From: M3007 sp041392625
GTDB lineage: Bacteria > Bacteroidota > Bacteroidia > Chitinophagales > Saprospiraceae
Length of the DNA: 64,000 nucleotides
Assembly: GCA_041392625.1 (NCBI GenBank)
Contig: JAWKLR010000017.1
Location: 1-64,000 of the forward strand
Reading direction: 5' to 3'
Shown here: positions 55,316 through 64,000 of the stretch, piece by piece
How the letters are laid out: each line of letters starts with the position of its first letter
Position numbering within the stretch: the first letter of the stretch is position 1
Notes under the pieces: generated by a model
Databases searched by the model: none
The model's input: the letters and a program-made list of their open reading frames with translations, nothing else
Told to the model about the DNA's origin: nothing
Position numbers and translations under genes: made by a program

Positions 55316-58300
55316 ATGTTCTCACCTCGAGTAGTGCTTCTATTTATTTTTTCTTTAGGCATCAACTGCTTATTTGCTCAAACTGTTGTTCCGGAAAAAA
55401 TAATGGGAGAACCATCTACGGGCTATTTCCTCGGCGAAATAGCTGCTTTGCGCGATCTTGAACCCCAGGATTTTACCCAACAAGCCCCACCAACCAAAGT
55501 GTGGCTGCGACAGAATTATTTCTTTCAAAACCCGCTGGTGAATCCCGATCCATTGCCTAAAAACGGAGATCCGCTTGCACATCCGTTAATAGAATCTGAA
55601 ACACCTAATCCGGAATTAACTCCATACCTCAATTTTGAAGGGCTTAGAGATCCGTCAATCCTTCCTCCTGACCCAACAGGAGATATCGGTAAGGACCATT
55701 ACGTACAAATGATTAATGCGAGTGGTGGTTCATGGTTTCAAGTTTGGGATAAATCAGGACAATCTGTATTAAACCCAATAAAAAGCACGACATTTTGGTC
55801 CCAGGTTGGTTCTGGAAGCATAGGTGATCCCATCATTCAATACGACCCGGGGGCTGAACGGTGGGTTATGATTGAAATGCAAGGTTTTTTTGCAAATGAA
55901 TGTCTGCTGGCGATATCAAACACAAGTGACCCGACCGGTAGTTGGAAGGCTTATCGTTTTGGTACCCAGGGCTTTCCAGATTATCCTAAGCTGTATATCT
56001 GGAATGAATCCTATATTATCACTGCAAATGAAATTTCCGGAGGAAATAAGTGTGCAGGATATGCGCTCGATCGGGATGATATTCTTGCCGGGCAACCGAC
56101 ATTTGATTTATCTCGTTTTGAAATGCCCAACTTCAACGGCATTCAATACCAACCCGCATCCGGAGCTGATTGGGAAGGGTCCACTCCGCCACCTCCTGGA
56201 AGCCCGGGATATATCTTTAGAGTGTATGATGACTCATGGGGGGGAGGACAGGATCAACTGAATATTTGGGAGGTGCATGTGGATTGGAGTACTCCGGGGT
56301 CTAACTTTATCGAAGGCCCTAAGCAACTATTTCCCACACCATTTGAAACTAGAGTTTGCTTTGGTGGAGGTTTATTCGATTGCCTCGAACAACCCAATAG
56401 TTCAACCCGAATTACTGCTCTTGAAAACATCATCATGTATAAGGCATCTTACCGGAATTTTGGAACTCATGAATCGGTGGTGCTTAATCACGTTTCTGAT
56501 GTTTCTGGTCAGGTTGGCGATGGAGGCGATGCGGCAATTCGCTGGTATGAGTTGAGAAAAGAGAATGGACAGGATTGGTACATCTATCAGGAAGGAACCT
56601 ATGCTCCTGATCTGGAAACAAACCGATTTATGTGCAGCATTGCACTGGATGAACTTGGAAACATTGCTATGGGGTATTCTGTGGTGAGTGAGTCGGTTTT
56701 TCCCGGACTTCGGATTACCGGACGCCGTTCGGGCGACCCCTTGAATGAAATGACTATTCAAGAGTACACCTTAATTGATGGCGCTAAAAGCCATACATCA
56801 AATCGTTGGGGCGATTACAGTGTCATGTCTGTGGATCCGGAAGATGGCCGGACGTTCTGGTATACAGGAGAGTATCAGCCTTCTTCAGGACAGTTTGGAA
56901 CCAGAATTGGCTCATTTGCAATTTTCCGGGACACCTTTGATATTACACCACAGTTTATGTTGGAACCAGTCCCAAGTGCTTTACTGGGCGACAATGAACA
57001 AGTGACTGTCGAGGTATTCAACAGTGGCCTGTTACCGGCGTATGATTATTCGCTCAATTTATGGTATGAAGGGATGGACCTTGGCAGTGAGTTTATAACC
57101 GATACCGTACAGCCTGGTGAAAGTTATATGCATACGTTTACTCCAACAATCTCGCTTAGCGTTCCAGGTAAGCAGTATTTGATTGAAGTGATAAGTAATT
57201 GGGGGCCGGACAGCTTTGAGAAAAATGACACACTGCGTGTCCATCTGGACAGGCCCACGGAGGCAGATGCTGCATTTGGTGGGCGTGATGGCCTTCCGGG
57301 TCAGGTATGTTCCTCTGAATTTACGTTTGGATATATTCTTAAAAATGCCGCAGGTCTTCCGATGACCAGTGCCAATATCCTGTATCGGGTAAACAGCCAA
57401 CCCTGGGACACCATTCCATGGACCGGTCTGCTGGCACCCGGTGAACGCGATACTGTGCCAATTACTATGACCGGTATCACCGATGGTCTCAACGGTATTC
57501 GTGTGATTACCGACTTGCCAAATGGAGCACAAGACCAAAACATATCAAATGATTCCATGCTGGTGAAGTTTTATGGAAACTTGCAGGGAACGTACATCAA
57601 CATGCAAAATAGCACGGAAGCCGGATTGCTTCATTGGGAGGTGCGCGATTTAGTTGGTGGCACTGTGGCATCCGGAGAAACCAATGGAATGGACCAGGTG
57701 GTGGATATTTGTAGTTCGAACAACGCTTGCTACACCGTACGCCTGCGTTCAGTAACACTGACCTGGGAAGGGCATTTTGCTCTGTATGACATATATGGAA
57801 ATGAACTGGTTTCGGCCACCTACGCCACCCAGGAAGAACAAATTTTTGAATACTGTACTCCAGACCGGAAGACAAAAGACGTCGGTGTATTAACCCTGCT
57901 GAGTCCGCAAACCGGACCGTCTTTGCAAGTGGATGAATCCGTTTCCATGTTGTTTAGAAACTTTGGCTTGGATCCTGTTTCCAACATCAATGTTGCGTGG
58001 CGTGTAGATGGAGGAGCCTGGAATTCCGATACATATGCTGCTTTGTTGGAGCCTGGTGAAACAGCCCAATTTGATTTGTCCGGTACGGCAGATCTGAGCA
58101 ATGAAGGTCAGGCCTACCAAATTGATATTCGTGCAAGTGTTTTTGGAGATGAAGAAGTTGCCAACAACGCTAAATCATTTGTAGTACGGCATATGGCTCC
58201 TTTGGATGCTGCTGCCACAGATTTGTCGGCTTTCAGAGCCTGTGCCGATACAACCGAGGTATTGTTGCAACTTGATCTGGAAAACACTGGATTTGATACC

Positions 58301-59359
58301 ATTACTTCCCTTGTTTTTGACTTGGTAAATAATGGTGTGCAGGCAACCTATACAGTAGATACTATTACGATACTGCCTGCAGAGTCGGCAGTTGTTTTCT
58401 TTCACCCCATAAATATTCTTTTTGGGGCCAATACGTGCACATTGGAGCTTACTGAGGTGAATGGAATCGCCGGAGATGGTGACCTGACAAACAACAGCCG
58501 AAATGTCAACTATTTCCTGGATGCCGAGCGGATTGAATATCAACTGGGACTATTGCTTGATGGTAGTCCGGTTGAAACTACCTGGGAACTTCAGGATGAC
58601 AACGGAAACATTTTGGAAAGCGGAGGCCCATACACCAATGCCTTTGGATCCATCACAGTGAATTGGTGTTTGGAGAAAGATTCATGTTTCCAATTTGTTT
58701 TATATGATGCCGGAGGGGATGGAATGACTGGTTTGGTGTTTATTGATCGTGATTCAGTACGGCTTTGGGATAATGGTGGCATCCCCTTTATGGATCAACT
58801 GGCATTCTCATTCTGTACCGAGGATGTCTGTGCCGGATTTGGTGCAGAAGCCGAAGTGGAGCCCGCATCCGGAATCGGTGCATCGGATGGTTCAATTTCT
58901 ATCAATCCAATTGGAGGAACTGCACCATTTGAGTACAGCATTGATCAACAAGACTTTCAGTCTGAATCTATTTTTGAAGGCTTGCCGGCAGGTACCTACC
59001 AATTGGTATGCAGAGATGCTCTGGGCTGTGAGGTCGAACTGGAAGTAACCCTGGGGCTAGTATCTACTAAAAACCTCACAAAGGGCGCAACGCTGGAGGC
59101 GAGTCCAAATCCAACCAGCAACATGGTTCGCATTCAACTGGAGGCTGTCAGTTCAGACAGTTATGTACTTGCAGAGTTGTTTGATCTGGAAGGCAGATTG
59201 CTTCAGGCCGGACGTATGTACCGGTGGGGAAATCAATGGAAGGGAACATTGGCGCTCGACACCTATGCGCCAGGGGCTTATTTACTGCGCGTTCGGAGTA
59301 CCGAAGCAATCTGGGAAAAACAGATTATCCGGCAGCAACAAGGCTTTGTCCGACATTAA
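55316..59359 (+). CDS. Large secreted T9SS protein (1347 residues)
   Basis: A signal peptide ends NCLFAQ. The first about 500 residues hold a beta-propeller-like region (DPIIQYDPGAERWVMIEM and DYPKLYIWNESYIITANE), seen in surface proteins of Bacteroidota, without a clear catalytic motif. Then come several CARDB-like beta-sandwich units with repeated YDYSLNLWYEG and VSNINVAWRVDGG patterns, and a SprB-like GGTAPFEYSIDQQ domain near 1195. The C-terminus is a T9SS type A sorting domain (ASPNPTSNMVRIQLEA, GAYLLRVRSTEA). It would be exported by the T9SS to the cell surface. Terminated by the hairpin that follows. Confidence 0.82.
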   Translation: MFSPRVVLLFIFSLGINCLFAQTVVPEKIMGEPSTGYFLGEIAALRDLEPQDFTQQAPPTKVWLRQNYFFQNPLVNPDPLPKNGDPLAHPLIESETPNPELTPYLNFEGLRDPSILPPDPTGDIGKDHYVQMINASGGSWFQVWDKSGQSVLNPIKSTTFWSQVGSGSIGDPIIQYDPGAERWVMIEMQGFFANECLLAISNTSDPTGSWKAYRFGTQGFPDYPKLYIWNESYIITANEISGGNKCAGYALDRDDILAGQPTFDLSRFEMPNFNGIQYQPASGADWEGSTPPPPGSPGYIFRVYDDSWGGGQDQLNIWEVHVDWSTPGSNFIEGPKQLFPTPFETRVCFGGGLFDCLEQPNSSTRITALENIIMYKASYRNFGTHESVVLNHVSDVSGQVGDGGDAAIRWYELRKENGQDWYIYQEGTYAPDLETNRFMCSIALDELGNIAMGYSVVSESVFPGLRITGRRSGDPLNEMTIQEYTLIDGAKSHTSNRWGDYSVMSVDPEDGRTFWYTGEYQPSSGQFGTRIGSFAIFRDTFDITPQFMLEPVPSALLGDNEQVTVEVFNSGLLPAYDYSLNLWYEGMDLGSEFITDTVQPGESYMHTFTPTISLSVPGKQYLIEVISNWGPDSFEKNDTLRVHLDRPTEADAAFGGRDGLPGQVCSSEFTFGYILKNAAGLPMTSANILYRVNSQPWDTIPWTGLLAPGERDTVPITMTGITDGLNGIRVITDLPNGAQDQNISNDSMLVKFYGNLQGTYINMQNSTEAGLLHWEVRDLVGGTVASGETNGMDQVVDICSSNNACYTVRLRSVTLTWEGHFALYDIYGNELVSATYATQEEQIFEYCTPDRKTKDVGVLTLLSPQTGPSLQVDESVSMLFRNFGLDPVSNINVAWRVDGGAWNSDTYAALLEPGETAQFDLSGTADLSNEGQAYQIDIRASVFGDEEVANNAKSFVVRHMAPLDAAATDLSAFRACADTTEVLLQLDLENTGFDTITSLVFDLVNNGVQATYTVDTITILPAESAVVFFHPINILFGANTCTLELTEVNGIAGDGDLTNNSRNVNYFLDAERIEYQLGLLLDGSPVETTWELQDDNGNILESGGPYTNAFGSITVNWCLEKDSCFQFVLYDAGGDGMTGLVFIDRDSVRLWDNGGIPFMDQLAFSFCTEDVCAGFGAEAEVEPASGIGASDGSISINPIGGTAPFEYSIDQQDFQSESIFEGLPAGTYQLVCRDALGCEVELEVTLGLVSTKNLTKGATLEASPNPTSNMVRIQLEAVSSDSYVLAELFDLEGRLLQAGRMYRWGNQWKGTLALDTYAPGAYLLRVRSTEAIWEKQIIRQQQGFVRH

Positions 59360-59366
59360 AGAATTA

Positions 59367-59405
59367 AAATGGTCCGCATCGAATCTACCGATGGACCATT
59401 TTTTT
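59367..59405 (+). terminator. Terminator of the large T9SS gene
   Basis: AAAATGGTCC pairs with GGACCATTTT, with an inner CATCG/CGATG stem, and is followed by a T run. Confidence 0.8.
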
Positions 59406-59596
59406 GCCTAAAAACAAAAAAAATAAAAATCACCCAGCTTGCTGAGAGTTTGGCACAGTTTTGGCAAATATGAATTCAGGAAAGGTTATTTGCATTAGAT
59501 TGGTTAATTGTTTTCATGGTTATGTTGTTGCCATTCCGTCGGGAAGACGGAATGGTAATTTTTATTGTGGGCTACTCAGTAATACACATAATCCGA

Positions 59597-60610
59597 TCAG
59601 GGCAGCAGATTGACTTCAGGAACCAGGGTAATTCCAAACTTTTTTTCGATTGAAGCGATCAGATCCATCGCAAATTGTTTTACCTCTCGGCCAGATGCCC
59701 CGCCGTGATTCACCAATACCAAAGGTTGTATATGGTGGCTACCAACTGCCCCAATGCGTTTCCCTTTCCAGCCACAGGTTTGAATCAGCCAGGCCGCTGG
59801 TATTTTTACAGATTCAGCATCTATTCTGTAAAATGGCATATCCGGATATGATGCTTGTATTTGTGCAAAATGACTTTGAGAAACTACCGGATTTTTGAAA
59901 AACGAACCGGAGTTTCCCAATTCTGCCGGGTCGGGTAGTTTGCTGCTTCGAATAGCAATGACAGCACGGCTGATATCCGCTATCCCAGGGTTTGGGACAT
60001 TATTCTTTGTCAGTTCCTCACGGATTGCTCCGTAACTGGTGTGTAGCTTGTGATGTTGACTTGTTAGAGAAAGCGTTACTGATGTGATGCAGTATGCTCC
60101 TTTGTAGATGGATTTAAAAACAGAGGCCCGGTATCCAAACTCACAGGCTTTTTTGCTGAATGTTTTTCGCTTTCCAGTTTTTAGATCAATAGCCTCGAGC
60201 CGAATGAAGACATCTTGGATTTCAACACCATATGCACCTATGTTCTGAACCGGGGAAGCACCTACAGTGCCCGGAATCAGGCTGAGGTTTTCGACGCCCC
60301 CCAATCCGTTTTTGAGGGCCCACAATACAAATTGATGCCAGTTTTCCCCTCCTCCAATTTTAACCCAAACCCGATTCTTAAACCGACGAATGATTTCGAT
60401 TCCTTTTATTTGGTTGTGTACGACCAGCCAGGGAAGGTCATCGCAGAGCAGGAGATTGCTTCCTCCTCCCAGAATAAAAATGGGCAGTGAACGATGTTGA
60501 ATCAAGCGGACTAATTCGTCCGGTGAATGAATGGTGGCGAACTGTTCAGCATGCGCCTCAATTCCAAATGTATTCAGCTGTTTGAGCGAATGGTTTTTGG
60601 CAATGTTCAT
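59597..60610 (-). CDS. murB: UDP-N-acetylmuramate dehydrogenase
   Basis: A 337-residue FAD-binding oxidoreductase that makes UDP-MurNAc for peptidoglycan. The FAD part has FILGGGSNLLLCDDL and LIPGTVGASPVQNIGAYGVE; GYRASVFK and the catalytic Ser in GNSGSFFKNPVVS identify the long type I MurB, as does the C-terminal NHGGASGREVKQFAMDLI. Its ATG at 60610 lies 42 bases after the stop of the 384-residue unknown gene, so co-transcription is possible. Confidence 0.93.
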   Translation of the reverse strand: MNIAKNHSLKQLNTFGIEAHAEQFATIHSPDELVRLIQHRSLPIFILGGGSNLLLCDDLPWLVVHNQIKGIEIIRRFKNRVWVKIGGGENWHQFVLWALKNGLGGVENLSLIPGTVGASPVQNIGAYGVEIQDVFIRLEAIDLKTGKRKTFSKKACEFGYRASVFKSIYKGAYCITSVTLSLTSQHHKLHTSYGAIREELTKNNVPNPGIADISRAVIAIRSSKLPDPAELGNSGSFFKNPVVSQSHFAQIQASYPDMPFYRIDAESVKIPAAWLIQTCGWKGKRIGAVGSHHIQPLVLVNHGGASGREVKQFAMDLIASIEKKFGITLVPEVNLLP

Positions 60611-60652
60611 ATTCCTCTCTGTACCATTTTTGTCTGATATGATTAATGTGCC

Positions 60653-61807
60653 TTAATCCATGCAGTTGCACTGATTCATCAAAATGCCGACCCGGTAAAT
60701 GTTGTAATCTTCAAAACCGGTAGACCAGGATACACGCATTTTGTCAACTTCTGTTGTTTGGAGTTTTCGGAATGCGGTTTTGTCCAATGTTAGTTGAGCT
60801 CGGTAGCGAAACACGGAATCTGAATCATTACCAGTTCCGTCATCGGCAGTTTTATTGTACAAATTAATGGTAGTGCCATCGACCAATAGAATGGCAATTA
60901 GGGCGTCTTTGGGCAAGGAGCCAAAACTCCGTTTAGCGCGTGGATCCCGAATGCTAAAATACAAGTTGAGAAAAAGTTCGTCTCCGTTTTTAGCGAGTGT
61001 AGACTCACAAAGTATGTGTGGGTCTTTACCGAGCAATTGCTTCATCACCGGGCTCGTAAACCGAAACAACTCCGATTTTTCCAGTTCGCTGTATTTTCTC
61101 CCAGTAAATTCATCGGTGCGTTCAATCGCAAACCTGCATGGCGGCTGAGGTGGGGTCCGCATCACATCTGTGGCGGTATTATATCTAAGGTAGTCGGATG
61201 CAGATTTTGCTACCTGTTGTGGGTTGGCCGGTGTTTCGGTGGCTTCTTCCTCCAATACTTGAGTATCTTCAACTACTGTGCTTGGTGTTTCCGTTACCTC
61301 GACAACAGTATCCGCATCAGGCACAACTTCCTCCGGATAGGTCGCAGCCTGAAAGTCTAGCAAGTCTTTGTGAAAAGCGGGAATTAATTGGACTATAGCG
61401 ACACTGTCCTGTTCCAGGGTTTGAAGCCCTTTTTTATAGGCATCGTCGATCCGGTCGTAGTATCTGAGGGCGGTTCTCCCTTCTTTTTGTGCTGACCGGA
61501 GTGTTTGTCGCAGCACTTTCAGTTGTTCCTTGGTACTGTTTGTATCGGCTTTTGCTTCGTTGTAGTTTGCAGCGCTTTCATCAATTTGAACGAGCGCTTC
61601 CGCATGCCGACCTTTCCATTCATTGCGCATCATTAGCGCTTTTGTGCATTGATCTTGCAGGATAACCAATTGGTATCTGGCAGGCAGGCTATCCAGGGCC
61701 GGCAAGGTGCCGGAAGACAGTTCGTACGACTGTACTTGCCCCAGTATCCAGTTTGGCTGGAGAGCGAGTACAAGGGAAAGAATAGCTATTCGAATCAGGT
61801 TGTTCAT
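60653..61807 (-). CDS. Unknown secreted protein with coiled coil
   Basis: A 384-residue protein with a signal peptide (IAILSLVLALQPNWILGQ), a helical coiled-coil part (about 40-150), an acidic threonine/valine-rich linker (VVEVTETPSTVVEDTQVLEE) and a C-terminal globular beta domain (about 225-384) with CRFAIERTDEFTGRKY and late NQCNCMD. No known family match. Cysteines are present at the end and near 225, so a disulphide is possible. murB follows by 42 bases. Confidence 0.6.
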   Translation of the reverse strand: MNNLIRIAILSLVLALQPNWILGQVQSYELSSGTLPALDSLPARYQLVILQDQCTKALMMRNEWKGRHAEALVQIDESAANYNEAKADTNSTKEQLKVLRQTLRSAQKEGRTALRYYDRIDDAYKKGLQTLEQDSVAIVQLIPAFHKDLLDFQAATYPEEVVPDADTVVEVTETPSTVVEDTQVLEEEATETPANPQQVAKSASDYLRYNTATDVMRTPPQPPCRFAIERTDEFTGRKYSELEKSELFRFTSPVMKQLLGKDPHILCESTLAKNGDELFLNLYFSIRDPRAKRSFGSLPKDALIAILLVDGTTINLYNKTADDGTGNDSDSVFRYRAQLTLDKTAFRKLQTTEVDKMRVSWSTGFEDYNIYRVGILMNQCNCMD

Positions 61808-62113
61808 AGGTTTATAACGAAGTTAAAGCGAATTCAGTTTTAAAAATGGCATTGTTTGGATAGGTTTGATTTCAAATGGAGGTCCAGATGATTTTTTTAT
61901 CCATCGTATTTCAATTATTTTCGCAGCAAAATTACTCAGATATTTAAGGGGAGTATTAGAATAGTTATCTGTTTTACGGACTACTTATTGTCATATGAGG
62001 TAAAAAATGCCCTTTGCGACTTCTGCCAGGATTTTAATTAATTCAGGTCCAAAAGTCAAAAACCTCCATTGGTTCACCAAATTGCCCGAACACATTTTTT
62101 TAATTAACACACT
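61808..62113. other. Non-coding gap, divergent promoter region
   Basis: No gene is seen in these 306 bases. On the minus strand TAATTTTG (61927-61934) fits the -7 consensus 120 bases before the 384-residue gene. No stem or repeat of note. Confidence 0.4.
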
Positions 62114-64000
62114 ATGGCTCAAAATCAAATTACACCACACAAACTGCTCCTTTTGGTTTTAACCATTTCGGTGCTCGCTTGCAAAAATGATCCACAAAAT
62201 ACTTCAAAATCAATGACTTTTGATCCTATACCTGTTAGTTTCCCCTTTACTGAAAAGGATACTACAGTTTTCGATGATTATTTTGGTACCCGGGTTGCAG
62301 ACCCTTACCGCTGGTTGGAAGATGACCAGAGTGCGGAGACCAAAGATTGGGTTCAAAAACAGAACCTGGTAACAAATGGCTATTTGAGCCAGGTGCCGTT
62401 CCGGGATAAAATTAAAAAGCGGCTGGAAGAAATCTGGAATTTTGAAAAATTTGGTACACCTTTTAAAAAGGCAGACAAGTATTATTATTTTAAAAACGAC
62501 GGATTGCAAAACCAGAGCGTGCTGTATGTACAGAATGATCTGGATGCCAAAGCAGAAGTGTTGCTGGATCCAAATACCTTCAGTGCAGACGGAACAAGCT
62601 CTTTACAGGAAATGGCATTTTCTAAAGATGGCAATTACCTGGCTTATGCAGTTTCCGCAGGTGGGTCAGATTGGCGTACGATCCAGGTGATGGATCTGCG
62701 AACGCGGAAGATGCTTTCAGACGAAGTGAAGTGGCGAAATTTACATCCATTGCCTGGAAAGGAATGGGTTTTATTACAACCGGTATCCGGAGCCGGTAGA
62801 AGGGAGGAGCCTGACAGCCATGAACCAGCAATCTGCAATTTATTACCACAAATTGGGCACCTTCCAGGAGAAAGACAGCAAATTGTATGACGACCCGGCG
62901 CATCCCAATTATTATTTCTATGCCCAAACCACCGAGGACGAGAATTTCCTGCTGTTGGGAGCAAGTGAAAGTACCAGTGGAAACTCACTGGCTTTCCGGA
63001 ATCTGGCCAAAGGCGAAACCGGATGGACCCATTTGGCTAAAGGGTTTGACAATGAGTTCGGTGTTGTGGATAATATAGACAATACCCTGTATGTGCTTAC
63101 AAACCTGGATGCACCGCGGCAACGCCTGGTTGCCATCGATGCGGCGAACCCGGCAGCAGACAATTGGCAAACCATCATTCCGGAAAATGAAGAAGATGTA
63201 TTGCAAAGCGTTGATCTATGCGGAGGCAAATTGGTTTGCCGCTATTTACATCACGCTTATTCTGCTTTGCGTGTATTTGATTTGGACGGCAATTTGATCA
63301 AGGAAGTCAGTCTTCCCGAAATTGGAACAGTTGGTGGTGTCAGCGGAGAAAAAGATGAGAATATGGCCTTCTTTTCATTCCAGTCATACCTCCGTCCCAA
63401 CACCATTTATACCCTGGATATGGAAAGCCTGGAAATCAAGGTGTTCAAACAACCTACCATGGCCTTTAATCCAGACAATTACACCACTGAACAAATCTGG
63501 TATTACAGCAAGGATAGCACCCGGGTCCCCATGTTTGTTACCCGGAAGAAAAAAATCTCCATGGATGGTAGCAACCCTACCTTATTATATGGCTATGGAG
63601 GATTCAATATTCCATTGACTCCGGGCTTTTCTGCTTCACGTGCTGCTTTGCTCGAGAACAATGGCATTTATGTTGTTGCCAATATCCGCGGAGGCGGTGA
63701 GTTTGGTGAGGAGTGGCATAAAGCTGGAACAAAATGCGACAAGCAAAATGTATTTGATGACTTTATAGCAGCAGCAGAATACCTGGTAGACAATAAATAC
63801 ACTTCTCCTGAAAAACTAGCCATTGAGGGTGGCTCAAACGGAGGGTTGCTCGTTGGGGCTTGCATGACGCAGCGTCCCGACTTATTTGGTGTTTGTTTCC
63901 CCAGAGTAGGAGTTCTGGATATGTTGCGCTATCACCAGTTTACCATCGGATATGCCTGGGCAGTGGATTATGGAAGAAGCGATGATGCGGAGGAGTTCGA
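62114..64000 (+). CDS. Prolyl oligopeptidase family serine peptidase, two frameshifts, runs off window
   Basis: ATG 62114 opens a lipoprotein signal (VLTISVLAC) and the beta-propeller start (DDYFGTRVADPYRWLED, GTPFKKADKYYYFKND). Two single-base deletions then change the frame: one near 62731-62740 (GTGGCGAAATTT) and one near 62768-62776, where a T is missing from TTTTATT. Downstream the frame reads continuously to base 64000 with YAQTTEDENFLLLGAS, LLYGYGGFNIP and the nucleophile GGSNGGLLVGACM (Ser near 63833). S9A enzymes cut after proline in peptides up to about 30 residues. The C-terminal His/Asp part is outside the window. Confidence 0.88.

Overview
The window is a chromosomal stretch of a free-living member of the Bacteroidota, most likely from the Saprospiria/Lewinella-like branch (inference). 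The support is several TAnnTTTG -7 promoter elements, type IX secretion sorting domains on large secreted proteins, a GWxTD protein, a CarboxypepD_reg/TonB receptor, a fused ccoNO cbb3 oxidase gene, WG repeats, a TPR/HisKA_2 kinase and an orphan nspC. No rRNA, tRNA, prophage, insertion sequence or CRISPR array was seen.

Layout. 1-9.8 kb: end of a purple-acid-phosphatase-like gene, DUF5995, an alpha/beta hydrolase, a TPR histidine kinase with LuxR-type regulator, a di-haem cytochrome c peroxidase lipoprotein, an ECF sigma/membrane protein/CpxP-like operon, gabD and a GNAT enzyme. 9.9-20.2 kb: tex, a DoxX-like protein, a Gfo/Idh/MocA oxidoreductase, rluF, glycerate kinase, a lipoprotein, nspC, a 49-residue membrane protein and a POT peptide transporter. 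20.2-29.2 kb: a heptad-repeat region, a decayed small gene, GWxTD protein, CocE/NonD hydrolase, a dockerin-bearing T9SS protein and a TlpA-like thioredoxin. 29.3-41.3 kb: leuS with an extra domain, a PIN toxin-antitoxin pair, a class V aminotransferase, WG-repeat protein, TonB receptor, ubiX, two small unknown proteins and DUF2141. 41.5-47.7 kb: a coiled-coil membrane protein pair, palindromic repeats and an AT-rich decayed nuclease-helicase gene flanked by short repeats. 47.7-54.1 kb: a complete cbb3 oxidase operon (ccoS-NO-Q-P-G-H-safE) on the minus strand. 54.3-64 kb: a TIR-like membrane protein, a 1347-residue T9SS protein, murB, an unknown secreted protein and a prolyl oligopeptidase that runs off the end.

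Functional themes. Aerobic/microaerobic respiration (cbb3, cytochrome c peroxidase), peptide use (POT transporter, CocE and prolyl peptidases), envelope stress sensing (sigma/CpxP) and T9SS surface proteins fit a heterotrophic particle- or polymer-associated lifestyle (inference).

Two points deserve attention. First, the leucyl-tRNA synthetase carries about 130 extra residues, between its catalytic core and the KMSKS loop, that look like a DUF559/Vsr-type PD-(D/E)XK nuclease fold. Second, at least four conserved genes (ccoNO, cytochrome c peroxidase, CocE hydrolase, prolyl oligopeptidase) are broken by single-base indels although both halves remain conserved, and the dockerin gene has lost its T9SS domain to several indels. 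These may be consensus errors, and starts and stops of those genes should be read with that in mind.
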